A DNA stretch of 64,000 nt, from assembly GCA_037954235.1 (NCBI GenBank), contig JBBMOA010000010.1, positions 25,315,529-25,379,528 of the forward strand, given 5' to 3'. Under the pieces are notes generated by a model. That model was not told where the DNA came from. It saw nothing but the letters and a program-made list of their open reading frames with translations, and made no database searches. The position numbers and the translations under genes are program-made. The stretch is from Aulostomus chinensis. Lineage: Eukaryota; Chordata; Actinopteri; Syngnathiformes; Aulostomidae. Shown here piece after piece: positions 12,428 through 27,400 of this stretch (positions within the stretch are counted from its first letter, which is position 1; the number at the start of each line of letters is the position of its first letter).

Positions 12428-15400
12428 GGGCCAAGTCAACACTAATGTGGAAAAAATTTTAATTGGATCGTTTTCCTACGCTTTGGCCTTCCATCCACGC
12501 ATGACTGTTCTTTTCAACCCCAAAAATGCACCCGTCTGAAAACACTTCGTTCAAAACGGATAAAATTATCAGTCACGTGTTGTCGTGTGGACGCCAGCGT
12601 GCGATTGTCATCTGTTCTCTGGCATCCATTTTATCATTTCAGCCATTAAAGAGAAATCAATATATCCTTGGATGAGAGAAGAAAGCAGCCTAGCAGAAAT
12701 GGTAGAGGACATGACACTTGTGATTCAATCGCCACTTATCTGTTATGATTAGCAGCTACTTAGGAAAGAAACAGGAGCACACTTTCTAGAATGCATTAAG
12801 AGAACTTGCAACATACTGTACATCTACACTTTGAACCTCTTCCACCTCTGAATGTTACTTTATTTCGAAGTAAACGTCCCCGAGGTTACGGTGCTTTGCT
12901 CGTTTACGCAGAGCCAAATAATGGCAGTGAAATGCCTCCCCAGCATGCAAACTATTTTTAGTGCCACAACTGAGGTGTGATGTGTAAAATCAACAGCATC
13001 TGTGTTTTGAATTAGCTATCCCATTTGCACCAATTTGGATCTCCGACCACTTCTGCTGTGAAACATTTTGTCACCCCATTCCGTGCTTTTATACGGATGG
13101 CAAAGGCATAAGAGTCCTGCAATATTCCCAACATGAACAGCCTGTGTGAAAGGGGCTCAACACGAGCGACGGGTAGCTCCTTCTAGGAAGTCTCAATTGA
13201 AGATGGAAAAGAATAAGAGTTAAAGGAAAAGCTGCTTGTGATCAAACAGACACAAAAAGATCAATACAACTCATCTCTATACAGTAAAATGTGCAGCTAG
13301 TTCGCTTAGCAGTAATACTTTCCACTGGTCTTACTGCCAAGCTAACCGGCCTCATCCTTCAGCTCAAACAAACAAGTGAAAAGACACCCCCCCCCCAAAA
13401 AAATCAAAACTACCACCAGCAGCTCTGAACATTACTGATGAACACGATATACTTCTGTTTGTTTAACCTGTACAAATGCGATAAAGTACAAACAAACATT
13501 TTCAGTTTTGCAGGAGAAAATGCGATGCGCTCACATCCTGGTTTACTGCCAAGAAATTCCCGAACCTTTCTGTCACGGTGACGTTCCCGACCCCTGTTCA
13601 CTGCTCTGACCTGCTTCGATATTGATCAAACGGACAGTAGAAAAAGACGACGTTACTGGTGAGAAGTCAAGGAATGAGGTCAATAATTAAAAGTAGCAGC
13701 TGGTAATGATTTACCTCAACGCTCCTCACAGGATGACGGAGGTTTGTGTGATAATTGTGTCTAAATGTCGTCCCTCCTCACACCTTCTACCTTCAGCCTG
13801 CATTTCATCAGGTTGGAACTTGCCGGGTTCACCAGCCAGCCAGCCAGCCAGCCAGCCAGACTGGGATGATATAAAACTGGTCTGGCTCTGGACCAGCTGG
13901 ACCCGCTCTATCAGTTACCTTAGCATGGCCCTTTGAAACGGGCATTATGTGCTTGCAGCGATTGGCCAACTCATGACTTGGAAGGAAAGGTGCATTTTTG
14001 GAGTTTTTTTGCACAGTGTTTGCCAGAGGTTACAAAACACACACACACACACACACAAAATGTAATTCAATACAGTATGGAATGGCTGCTGGCGTCAAAT
14101 GAAGCCAGATAACACAAACAAACCTAAGATGTCAGAAAAGCACTTTGTGTTGCCTCATTATGTTTGTGGCATTACGATGCCTTTAGGAGCCATTACATAT
14201 TAATAATCAGACAAAACGCATTTGAATAAGCCTTTCAGCACAACTTGATTTTCACGCATTACTGCTCAATTAGCTACACTCAGCAAACACACCCACAGCA
14301 GCCGAGCGAGTCTACACATTACTGTGTCTGTGGTACCCCAGTTTCCTGGAGCGCCGACAGAGAGGGGGCGGGGGGTGGGGGGGGGGTGCCGGCTTTAGAC
14401 AGCTTCCTTCTTGTAACCTCTGTTTGACCCCATTTTTAACTCCCCACACTCCTCCTCTGCTCTGGGAACTTGGGAGGCCTGCATGTAGCACAACACATTA
14501 ATATTTATGGAAAATTGAGGGGAAACATTTTAGATACATTATCAGTGTTTTGCATATGATCAGGACAGCTCTGGATGCTGCAGTATGTGCTCCGATGTAT
14601 TCAGTGCATTTCTAGACTTTAAACCAATTTATAGCAAGGAAACAAATCATTCTAGACTAAACATTTTCCTTTGCATTAAAAACATGTATCATCCGATGTA
14701 AGCGTAAGGATTTTTGATGACGAGAAGACACTGAACATTTTGCCAGCATTTCGTTTTCGTTGAATATACAAAATTCACAGCGCACAGATTTCTGCAGGTA
14801 CGGATAGAAGACATGAGCAAAAACACCAATCATGCTGTGGGTTTTTATGCTGAAATCACGCTGAACAAAGTGATTGTCATTACGTTTTGCACCCTTAGTT
14901 CGAACGTACCGCCTCTCATGGCTATTTTAATGTTGCTCTGCGGGCTGAACACACACTCCGCTGCAACACTGGAGACTGAAATTAGCGGCGCTACCTTCAG
15001 CCAGTGTTTTGAAGTCGGTGATCATTCCTCTCCGGGAAGTGATCAGACGATCCATCAAGATAATTTGATGCACATTTTGAAGCATCGTCTTGGAAAAGGT
15101 GAATGGAAAAAGAAAATTCTGAAAAAAAAGTCAACTTGACACAAATGTTTTTTGGGTTTTTTTTTTTGGAACACTCGCTTGAGGTGTTTTTTGAAAATGT
15201 GGAAATGTACAAAATGGGAGATGGAAACACATTTTTCGAATTAGCTCTAATAAACTCTGATGTGGCAAATCAGCTGTGTCTTCCCAGATAGTCCCAAACT
15301 TTGTCTTTGTCTCCAGGCAACAGCCAACATGACCGACACCAGCTGGCACAAAGAGCAATCACAGCCTCACCTGAGAGAGAAATTCCCAAGACCTCTCTTC

Positions 15401-18400
15401 ATCTTTCACTGGTCGACCGCCAATACGACCTCGTCTTCCTCTGCTGTTACCGCCATGTTCTGACGTAGCTCGTCAGAAGCTGGTTTATTCACAACCAGTT
15501 GATGAAAACGCACCTTTCAGGATTTCCTGACCCTGAAAGCCCCTTGTTTCACCGAGAACATGCACTCTTCAAATCGAGTCAAAGCCAGAAAATGCTGAGA
15601 AAAAGTGACCCCTGCTTGGACGACGTCAGAGAGACATTTCAATACCTCAACAACAACAAGACTGAGCTCTCGTGAGGGGGCAGCATGAAAGGCCGATTCA
15701 TCTGTAGCCTCCGTAGCCAGCGAGGAGCCCCATCAATCACAATGACACCTTGAGTCGGTTCTTTCTAATAAAACACAGACTTGTGACAATGGTAGCACAC
15801 CAAGGCCCCCGCCCGCGAGCAGACAAACACACTATTTATAGCCCAACATGAGCCCAACATCCAACATTGCCTTGCGACCATCAGTAAATATCTAGTTTCT
15901 GCTGCTGTGGGCTGTGACATACAATGATGGGCCGCCACATGAACAATGGCTCCCATTTCCTGAGGGAAAGGATGTTCTTGCTCATTACCTGAGCGAGATG
16001 TTGTTCCACAGTGACATTGGGTTACACCGTGACATTTTATATCCAGCCATTAACCTGTTTCCTCCTCTCGTCTTTGCTCATTAAAAGTCACATCTGTTTG
16101 GCTGCCGCTGCAGACCAGCCCTGCGTATTTTATAGCCGAGCTGTACATCTGGACCCCTCTCGTATCTCTCATGAGGCCCCTACCCCACCCACCACTCCTG
16201 CATGCCTCATTCTGAGCTAATCCCCCCCCCCCCCCCTCCAATGCTTTCAAAGCAGCAAGGACAGATTCAGACTCCCATAAGCTCCCTCTGCAGCAGAGGC
16301 AGCCCATATCGGCCAGTTGAAGAGGGAATAGTTTTCATTTCATCCAGATTAAGTATTTTACAGAACAACAACAGATCACAAATCCATCATGGCTGCACCA
16401 CATGCCGCGGATAGAGCCCTGCACACAAGCACAGTTTCAGTTCACTCTGTACAGCAAGTTATTAAAATTCCTAATTGTGGTCTTGAAGATGTTTTACTTT
16501 TAACAATTTAATCATGACAGAGATACTATTTCTTTGTGTTTAAATCAACTACAAAGCAGGCCTGATTAAAAAAAAAAAAGACAGAAAAAGCAGATAAAAG
16601 GAAACAAAGACGATGGAAATAAAAAATTCAATTGCGTGGAGACAGTCAGCGATAAAACAGGACATAAAAGCACGTTGTAAAAATGCTTCCCTGCATAACT
16701 GTGCTTTGAAAAGCGATTTAAAAAGATGCTACTGATCTGGCGAGCTGGCGAAGTGTAGCAGAGCTCAGGAGTTCTGACAGCAAAGACCGAGTAACCTTTT
16801 GTTACAAGTCCTTGAAGCGACCTGTAAGTGCTCTGCCAGGAGACCTCAGGCGACGTCTCCCCTCGTTGTAAAAAGCTCTGATGTGCAGCTCGGAGCCAAA
16901 GCCCCACTGAGCCTCAAAATAAACATCCATCAACTTTCTAGATACTTAACATCTGTGATGGCAGCGTCATTTATTTCCTGCTTCTGGGGGGGGGGGGGGG
17001 TGTCTGAGAGCTTCCCGGACAGCTGCCACAGCAGAGCGGTGGTAAAGGTTGAACTTTCTTTGTTCAGTGTTATAATGCCGTGTTTTTGACTAAGGCGTTT
17101 ATTTGTGTTCCTGAGGTCTCTACCACATCAACGCGAATCCGCCAAAATAACCAGAGTGCCGTCATAACCACAGTGTTTCACATGGGCTTGCGGTTAGAAG
17201 CAAGGGTCCCATCAACAAACCTGGTGTTTATCAATTTTGGCGTTAAAACAGCGGTGTACGTTTTGGACCATTAACTGCCAACAATGCATACTTTACTTTA
17301 ACATGCATCATAACATTTGAGGACTGCAACATTTATTTTTCAGAATGTTGAAAAAACAAAAAAAACAAAAACAGATCTCCAAGGGGATTTCATACAATTT
17401 TTGGTTTGTCCAAAATGTGCAAATATGTCCCACTTCTAGTTTTACAAATAATTAAGAAGGTTTACATGCATCATTTTTTTCCAGAAAAAAATATGACCAA
17501 CATCTTTTTCTTTCTGCAGTAATAATACACAGTATATGGTGGTATGGAAATACTACAACATCTTTTTTGGCCACTGGTAACATCAGCATGTCATTTAAGT
17601 TCGGCTAAAAAACAAACAACACACTGGATGAGAATTTGATTCACACATTGAAATCCCAGTATAAACACGAACACCAGCACTGGCAAGATTAATCGTCTAA
17701 CACCAGGGAAAACAAATGGGCGTGAAAAGATTTCACTTTGCAAATAATACTAGAACTACTGGCAAGACAGACACAACGATGACATGACAAATACTCATCA
17801 AGGGGGGGGGGGGGGATTTGTGACGATGAAAACAGACATTCACAGCTCTAGAGGATGATTTCAAAAGAAGACAATGGAAATCGACTGAAACACGCGTCCA
17901 GTCTTCATGATCTACAGTCTGATCCAGACAACCTGAAACAAGTTAGGTCCTTTCCACCAAATTTATTTTCTTATCAGAATCCACGCATAAATTCTTGCCT
18001 GCTAGCAAGCAAAAATGGATGTTTGTAGTTGTTTGCTTAATCCAGAATGTTGCGGTAAGAAGTCTATCGCAGATCAATCAATCTGCGTGAGAAACTCTCA
18101 CAGGTGATGAAATGTTAATGCTGATCTCTGTTTCTCTGAGAGTTAATTTACAGAGCAGAGGTTTTGCTCTTTGACGAGCGGGCTGAAGGAATGTGCATTG
18201 TATTAAGAGCAAAACAAACTTGTCTGAGGGATCAGGTGAAATAGGAATACACCTTGCTTGCTCTGAAGAGAGGAAGAGCATCGCGGAAGTGCAGTGTGTG
18301 TCTTTTACTTCCTGAGGCGCAGAGGGATATTTCATTCCCCCATTCAAGCCAAGTCAATAAACACGGGTCTGAAAGTACTTCACTACACAACTGGTGTCAC

Positions 18401-21400
18401 TGCACTTGGAAGAGCTGATAGGATTTATGAGACTACATTGTTGTCATAACAGGTGTGGTCTGATGAAATGAAACTACACACTTAATGTCTGTTTTTAACA
18501 CAACAGAAGAGGAGCTCTGACATATGTACGCCGATACCTTTCACCGAAAATTACGTAATAACAGCATGGAAGGGCGCGCTGGTTTTTGCTGCCGGGTTTG
18601 GAGTTGGAAACCAACAGCGGCCACGGCAGAGTGGAAAAAGCAGAGACAGACAAGCAGGAGAGGGTCAAACGCGTCAATTTGCGGGGGTCATGGCGCCGGC
18701 GGAAGGCTGATTGACAGAGCAGAGCGCACAAGTTCAAAGTTCAAGCCTTAAACATCCAGACTAAAAACACCACGACCCTCGTGTCATCAGTTCACGCCTA
18801 ACCTCCATGTAACCCTGATCCTCTCTGAGTCTCAGCATCTATGAAACTCTCGCTTGAAACTTAGATAAACATTCAGTAATCTCTCCTCTTATCACCTCCT
18901 CATCTTGTAGACCTGAGGGCCTCTTTTCATGGAATTTGTCTTGTACACACCTGTTAAGTCTCAAAGGAGCATAGCACACTTTTTTTTTCTTCCCCTGAGT
19001 GATTTCCATTAATGGTGGTAAAGCAAGCTGAGCAGGATCTGCACTTGAAGCTTCAATGATGTGAGCTGTATTAGAGGAACAAGGCTGACAGCACAGATCT
19101 GAGGCCTCCTGCAGATACAGCCAGAGGTCAGCAGCCCTCACTAAGCCTCCGCTTCCTACCAACTCCTCTGATGTCTTATTTCAGGAATTCAAAAGCCTTT
19201 TAGATGGGATGCTATCACAAAATCTGACACATATCCATCATTCATTTACATTTTTACTGTTAGAGCCTAGAAAACACTGAATTATGGCGATAATTTGGTA
19301 GAAATAAGTTCCGATGTGCACCCTGAAGGTAAATCTAAATCCTAACACTTGGATTGTAGCAACAATGTAGCTTTTGTTAAAACGTAAACACACCCGGAGG
19401 TTGGAATTTTAAAATGGTGAACATCGCATTTCGTGGTTTGAGAGAGAACCGCCCTGTGGCACCTTTGTTGACCCAACATGATGCAGTTTACTGAGATTTG
19501 CACCCTCCTTATTTATTCACACTACAACGATGCAACGAACAGCAATGTCCCACTGAGAACCATTAGATCTGCATGTCTGATCCCACCATCACTTTATGCT
19601 TTCAGTCTGGACATTTTATCTTGTTTGCAATGACACAAACACACATGATAATATTCTGATCTCAACTAGTGGACATTATGCCGTATTATGAAGCGCTCCA
19701 GACATTTAAAAAAAAAAACTTTTTTATTGTTATTATCAGTCTGGGATGTACCAACGGTTAGCGCCACCACTGATTTTGGGGGTTAAAAAGGTCAATGTAA
19801 CGCAGCTAATTTCCGCGACTTCTCGTCATATCAGCTACAAATTCTCTTCAAGCAGCAACGTTCTAAAATCACCAATCAGAAACAACTTTGAGACACCATC
19901 ACCGTCTTCTGTGCTGCTTTTACCACAGCTACCAAAGATTATATTCAAGTCCAAGATGCTACATTGGAGGGGGCAACGACACACACTTCTTTCAAGTGCA
20001 GCTACTCTGTTCTTGATGTTGAACGAGATGCACCGGAGAGGGGGAAAAAAAAAAAATCTCCACGCAAAGGAAACAGGATCAACTGGCTTTTATTAGCTGG
20101 TTTACCTGAGTCTGAAAAACCAGTTTGTTCAACAATATAGTCCACCAATACGCAATAATAGCTCAATCGCTTGCTACTCTATTTTCCTAGAATGTTGCAC
20201 TGAATGAAACTTCACTTAGTTACTCTTAACTTTGTTAACCCGTAGCCCCAGTAGAAACATTGCACCGAGCTAAAGAGGGGGGGATTAGTGTGAAACAAAG
20301 CTTTTAAACAGATTGCAGATACTTGAGAATTACTGGCTGACTCTAAATTTACAATCAGCTGATGGTACGGACTGAATAGAATCTGTGCAAACACACTGTC
20401 ATGAGATTTATATTAAGGCGTGATTTGTGGGAAATCAAGGACAGCAGACATTTGAGCAGCACGGGAGGAAATATTTCCAAACCCAGTAACTCTGCCAGAC
20501 CCAGGATTACCTCGGTTGAAATGGTGAGACTCTCTTTCTTTAATCTTTCACAGTTCAACCATCTCTTTTAAAAAGAGCAGACCTCTTAAACAGAGTCCTT
20601 CTGAATGATTTGTAATCGAGCTTAACATTTAAGAGGAAGGGGAACAGTGCAGCTCTGTGTTTCAGAAAGATCGTTTACAGAGAGAATGAGAGGATGACCA
20701 AAAAGGTGTAGTGAAGAATTTTCGAATTTTCATCCATTGTCATAATCAAGAACATTTGCTAGCCAGCGGGCTCCTTTGAAGGGCAAAACACACCACCACT
20801 CAAACAAATAGACAATTGAAGTCAATCACTGCTGCTTCTGCACTGGCTCTCCTTTGTAGGGAGTAGAAATGGTTCAAAGGGCAGGGAAGGGCGGGGGGGG
20901 GGGGGGGTCCTTTCCTACTTGGACTTCCTCCAGCAGATTGCTGGACTCAGCTAAAGGAAACCTGCACAGAACTGCAGCCAGGACAAAATGGAAGATAAAC
21001 CTGAAATGACTCTCCGGAGGTGTATATTCCATTTTTTTTTGCCAGTGGCTTTTAAGCGATTTAGTAAGCATGTTCCATTATGAAACACGAGCACAACAAA
21101 TGCTTTATACACACATTTTCTGTCTAGAGATAAAGCAAATATGGCGTCCAGTTAATGAGAAAACCCTGAATGCATTATTGTACCGCGCTGGTTTTGAAAG
21201 GCTGTCCAGGGAAAAGCGCTTAATGTTTTCCACAAACTCAAACGAGGAAGTCCCAGGAGATCTGGACACAGAGAGAAAGAGTGTGTGTTGCACTTTTAAA
21301 GTAGCCAACTAACATTAAACTAAGGAACCCAGTGCCCAGGAAGCAGGCCCTCCCATTAATATGAGTCATGGAAGACCACAAACAGTGGTCATAAAAATGC

Positions 21401-24400
21401 AGTGGATGAGATTGAATTAAAACGCCAAAAAATCTCTGAAATGGTTTTCCATACACCTACAACGAGGAAAAAGCAACAATCGCAAGTCATTTTATGTCAA
21501 TAACCTTCCCCTGTTGGACCAGATGTGAATGACACCGAGCTGCGAGAGGAGACAAAGAGGACACACATGGATGAGGTGCAGCTCTCCCTGCGTCTGTGGC
21601 CTTCTGGAATGTGCAGTGGGTTTACTAGGTTTATAAATAACCGTCAGAAACAGGCAGACACAAAAGGCGCTGCTGTTCTAAGCTGGACCTCACTCACAAA
21701 GCACCCTCTCCGCCCTCAAAGTTACTAGCAGCGTCTCACCGGAGCAGTTAGCACCAGCGCCCAGCCCACTCAGCCTGCGTGTGTGTACCCCTGCAGCTCG
21801 AGCATCAGCAGCCCTGCGTGGTCTGAAGACAGAAAAGAATAGTCAAAGCAACCTTTAAGCTCAAACAAGGTGCTAGTGTACGTGGAGGGGTGCAAATTTA
21901 AAAAGCAAAGATAGATAAGAAGCATGTAGTTAGAACTGCTTTTTCCCACATTTGCCTGGTGACCAAATGACTATCATGTAGTCCAGGTCATAAAACTTTG
22001 GGACTGGCAGATGCTAGCAAATGAGCTAACCCCAGCAAGTCAACAGCAGCAGTGTTCAGTCCCTCATCCTTGTCCTCCATTTCTCTGTATGAGCAAAAGA
22101 CTTCCTTCTGTGCTCGGGACTTCAGTTGCTGGCAAACAGCTTTTGTTTGCACTACCACCATCTTCTCCATGGGAGTGCAGCAGCGTGACATCAGGCTTTC
22201 TCCAAAAGTTTACTCTCACTGGGGTGAAAAGCCTCTCAGTGGGGCCACATTTGCTCCATGTCTACTCAGTAACACCCTACATAACCACGCTGGACTTACG
22301 GTCACTAGTGTTGGGCAAAAACTGCATCATTCTGACCAAATCTTTTCAGTGCAAATACATCTGTTAGCTGTATTAGCCTACGGTTAGCAGTGTATTAGCT
22401 TCTGTTAGCTGTGTTTTAGCCTCCTGCTGACAGGTTTTAGCCACCCACTCTGCTAGCCACCTGTTAGCTGTATATCAGTGTCTGTGTGCAGTGGGTTCAC
22501 TGTCTTCCTTCCTCATCAATTGGAGGGGGGGGGGGGGGGGGGGTATGTTGGTTTAAGTCCCACTTCGAAAGGTGGCTGAGTCAATTAATGCAATACTTTC
22601 AAGCCCCCGCGGGACTTTTTTTAACCGTACTTTTGCCACAATTTGTCTGTTACTTTTAGCCATTTCAAAATTTATCCCTACATATTTCAACTGTTTATCC
22701 AACAGTCATTACATTTATCAAGGCTATACCCATTTATAAAAAGGGGCATTAGACCTACTTACTCCAATGCTTTTTTGCTAACTTTTTAAGCATTCTCATG
22801 TTTGTTTTTCATATATCTGCCTTCTACTTAAGTCATTTGTCCATCAGCTGCAGTTAGCTTTATGTGGTTTAGCCTGTCATGCTTGCTCTCTTGACATTTG
22901 TTTAAGTAGGCTATTACATTTCCGTTTTTTTTTTTAATTTGTGGAGCAACTCCACAATCTTTCCATGCCCCTGGCTACTGAATGAGTACCCCCTGGGGGA
23001 CGAAGACACATCTGACTTGGCCCAAACTGCAAGACGCAAACAGAAATAGATTTTGGAAATAATGAGACAATGTTGCTGTAAAGATGTGGTTGCATGCAGC
23101 GTCCCAGCATGACAACCGGTAGACAGTATTTCTGAAAGGCAGCGAGTGCTTCTGTGCACGACTACTGCTGCACCAGAGCTGATAGGAAGAGATTATGAGG
23201 AGAATCAATCTGTGCTGCCACATTACAGCCTGCGTCCTTTTTCTCTTGGTTGCTGAGGAGAAGGAGCCTATTGCTGCCTGGAGCTCGACTAAGATAGGAA
23301 TCAGCCTGGTTTTTATCACTCAGCCCTCTCACCACCTTTCCGGTTCTCCATTCCTTCTCTCCTCCATTCCTTATTAAATGAAGGACTGTAATGGCATGCA
23401 TTGTGCGTGGTAGGGAGGAGGAGAATGGTGGAGGAGGGGTGAAAAGGTGATAGGCAGCACAATGGCCAGCCACACTGCATTTAAATGCTTTCCTGTATAA
23501 ATGGAAAGCAAGGAGGGCTGTACTTATGCAGGCCTATGTCATGTCCTGTTCTTTGCACTGTGGAAAATTGGATTATGATGTCAATTCTGCTCCCAAATGA
23601 GATTTTTTAGTCACACAGTTTTTTTTTTTTTCCTCAAAAACACCACAAAGAAAACACATCATCCGAACCAGCTCGGCTTTCCCTGGCCAGGAAGGGTTCT
23701 CTCCTTTTAGGGCGCTCACACAAGAGCATCAACAATGACATATGAAGGGAAAATATCACAGACTGAATAGATGTGTCTGCCTCAAATCAACGATCTCTCT
23801 TAACGACTGAATCCAATTTTTTCTATTCTCCTTCAATATACTATAGCGTGAAAAGAATCAAAGCTAGGCCACATGAATGTTTACAGTTTGTCAGATTTCT
23901 ATGCTTAGAGGATCTTTATCAGACCTGAAAAATATGACTTCATTTATACAGTCGACACTGTGCAGAATGTTCGCTACTTGTCATTTAGGAATTGTGAGCA
24001 AAGCATGAGGGAGATTTTGTAATGCGATACATTTGTTTTAAGTGTAGCTTTGACAAAAGCCCTTTACAATGTTGCAACACACATACACACACCAGGGAAA
24101 CTCTTGATGAAACCAGACCTTGAGGGATGAAACCAGACCTTGAGCACTGATCATATACATTACCACCAGTATTTACCACATCCGTGCTGGTTCTTTTTAA
24201 AATAAAGAAAATGGAAGTGAGCAGCTCCCTTTTTAAGATACTATTCTGGTAGATGATGTTGTCTTCCTGCATTTTATCTGATCAAAAGTTGACTCTCTAT
24301 GGGATTTGTTTAGGAGGAAAACAAAAAACAAAAAAAAACCAAGGTTCACAATTTAAAAGACAAAATTTTGCACTCTGGGAATCAAAACTAGCTGAATGAC

Positions 24401-27400
24401 TGAAAACAGCAGAATAACCAAATTAACTGCATGTCCGGTAAATAGCATGACATACTCCTATCAGAGTATATCATGATATGAACACACCGAATACATTTGC
24501 TCTCCCGTTTGGCAAAAAGAGAAACCGGCAAAGCAAAACTGAAATTCTTCTTTCCTCCTCAAACCTTATTTTCAAATGAAGACATTTTTTTCAATAACAA
24601 TGATCATTTTTTGTGATCATCCAGCCTTAAAAATCTCTTACCGCTGCAACTCTACCTGTAACCACCGTTCCTACACAGTACAGGAGATTACGATGACGTC
24701 ACACCGACGGAAGAGTCCATTGTGCTGTGCAAAAGTTGTCCTCTAATGTTGCTTTCCATCCGTTTTGCTGTGCTGTAATCTACTTTCTATGTTGACAGGT
24801 CTTTTCAAAGCATCCGTCGTGTTGTGTGGTGTCTGGTGACATGCAGAGTGTTGTTACCTTGAACACACTGATGCAGCTGCTGAATGTGGAGCGGATCTAA
24901 TTAAATGCTGTTCCACATTAACAGGATTGAGTGAACCTACAGATTTGTGTCTGCTCCCCGCGGCCTGTGACTGGCACTCTGGGTAATGCACATAAGCAGG
25001 AACCGGACAAAATGTTTCCTAGAATATACACATCCTGCTAGACACAAGTGAAACCGACATCCGTGCACACAGACAACCTGTACGCTTTGTGCATTTGGGT
25101 GGTGGAACATGGCGGCACCGTCACAGACACACAATGGGTGAGAGGAGGGATCGCAACAGTGAAGCTGATTTTTAAAGCTTCCAGTTTAGAAGTAGCTCAA
25201 GGTAACATCTCAAAAAGATGTCAATGTCACTTTTAATCTCGATCTAATTGTGTGTTTAGCTGTACCTTACTTTCATGTAGTCCATCTTTGCCTCTGGTCA
25301 TTTTGGCATTTTCTCTGGCCCTCAGGGATTTTTGGATCAAAACTAAAGTTGCTGTTTTGCTGCATGATGCCAAATACCAACTTGGAAAATGTGGTCTGTG
25401 AAAGACATCCTACTGTGTGTGTTGGCCTAAGAACACACTGTAAGTGGTTGCATTCCCCTTCATAAGCTACCAGCTGAATCTGAGTACTGAATGTGTGTTT
25501 TAGTGCAAAAAGGGAGGGTCCCTAATTGACAAATGGAACCCCCTCAAAGGGAAACTTTAGGGAGGTCTCAAAATGTGCCAAAATAAGATTTATCTGCACA
25601 GCAAGGTTTACTTTTATGTAACTTTAGGAATTTGTTCAGTTTTAAAATAGCGCAACAGTGAATATATGGAGTCTGAATGAAAGTATTACACAGCAGATTT
25701 GAATCACATGCTAGATACGGGATAACGGATAAGGAATAACGGGATTGGGCGCCAATACCGACGTTACTCATACGTGGGATGACTTCAGACACAGACGTGG
25801 GAATGATTGTGCTAATCCACATTCAAGTGCTGTGCAGTTGACGAAAGCCTCATGATGCAACCATGACAAAATGACACCAAATCCAATGATAATCACAATA
25901 TTAAAGAAAAAAAAGAAGCTCTGTAATCAGAATCAGTACTGGTACAGGCTGATGTGAATATGAACCGGATTGATGGAACCTAGCTAATGTACAGGAACTG
26001 GGTGCATCTTTAGCATGCACATTGTCTTAGTTAGGGGTGAAGTGGTCCTGAAACTGAGGTCAAATCAGAGAGACAAGAGTCCACAGATGCGAACTATCAA
26101 CAAAAGACAAAAAAAAAAGAAGCCACGTCATGCTTTGTTTCGTGCCAAAAAAACATACCGAGCCGCATCTTTGGGGGAGAAAAAAAACAAAAAAACAGAT
26201 TTTTGTGTATTGTTACACCCTTATTTGCAAGTAAAACTCAGCTGAGTGCACTGGACCCCCACCCATTGTCTCTTTCCCCTCAATGTGACAGGGTGTTTAG
26301 CTCAGTGGTTTTCCTCCACCGGGCTGAGTTCGGTTCTTATTTAATGAGATCAGACAATGAGCCAAATCCTGATTAACAAGATCCATGCATATAAAATCAG
26401 CTCTGTTAAAGCAGAACAGACTGTAGCACAGCTCTCTTGTTCTTGGATCCAGCTGCAGAACTAAGCAGCCCAAATGGACAAAACAAAAAGTATGATGAAA
26501 TCTGAGAGGAGAGCTTTGAAATATAAACAGCAGCCTAGTGTTCTTACAAATAGGGAGCTCTTCTGGGAGTCTGCTGCACCACTGGCTCTCTTTACTCGCA
26601 GTTTATGCACTGCAACTCACATTTGTTGAGACAAAAGAACAACTGGTCAAGATCTCGGCGGCCTCTGGTTCACATGACTGACTGCGATGGCTGGGAGTTA
26701 AAATGAGATTGCTCAAGTAATATTTATAATTACTGACAGATAAGGCAGCACAAGGAGACCACACAGCTCTCTCTCTCTCTCTCTCTCTCAGCTGCTGCAC
26801 ATCACTCCTTCTGGCCCTGAATGTTTCCCTTCATGTACCCCTGCAGCATGACAGCCCACTTTCAAACAACTTGAATTTTTCTTGGGAGTGATCAGAACAA
26901 GATAAAGAAAATGGTTTCCATTTTCACTGCGTCCGTGTAATAACTGCAACGTGTAACCTATAAGGCAGGCCTGAGGACACCCGAGTGTAAAATTGGCCTC
27001 TAATAAAAAGGAAATAAGTTAGGAACCAAAAAACATGTTTGAATTTGGTCCAGTCTCCCTTTAGAGGCCCCTTGACACCACAAATTTTCACACAGCACAT
27101 CACACAATCAGAAATGGTTGACAAGCATGACAACATTTACGATTTTGCTTTCTGGGTCTAAAGGGGGCACGAGGAGAGCCGCGGAGGCCACTAGAAGAGA
27201 TAAAATTCTGCTTTTAATCTGGGATTAGAAACGTCATGGCAAATATGATTGATGCGGTTTGCATACATAACTGACATTTTGGCTTGAGGATGGCCCAAGA
27301 AGAGCGTTTAAATTTCCTTTTAAACAGAAATCGTAAAACGTTTATACAATTGTTAATCAAGTTTAATGGTATTTCACTTGATAGCGAAGGCTGAGAAGAG

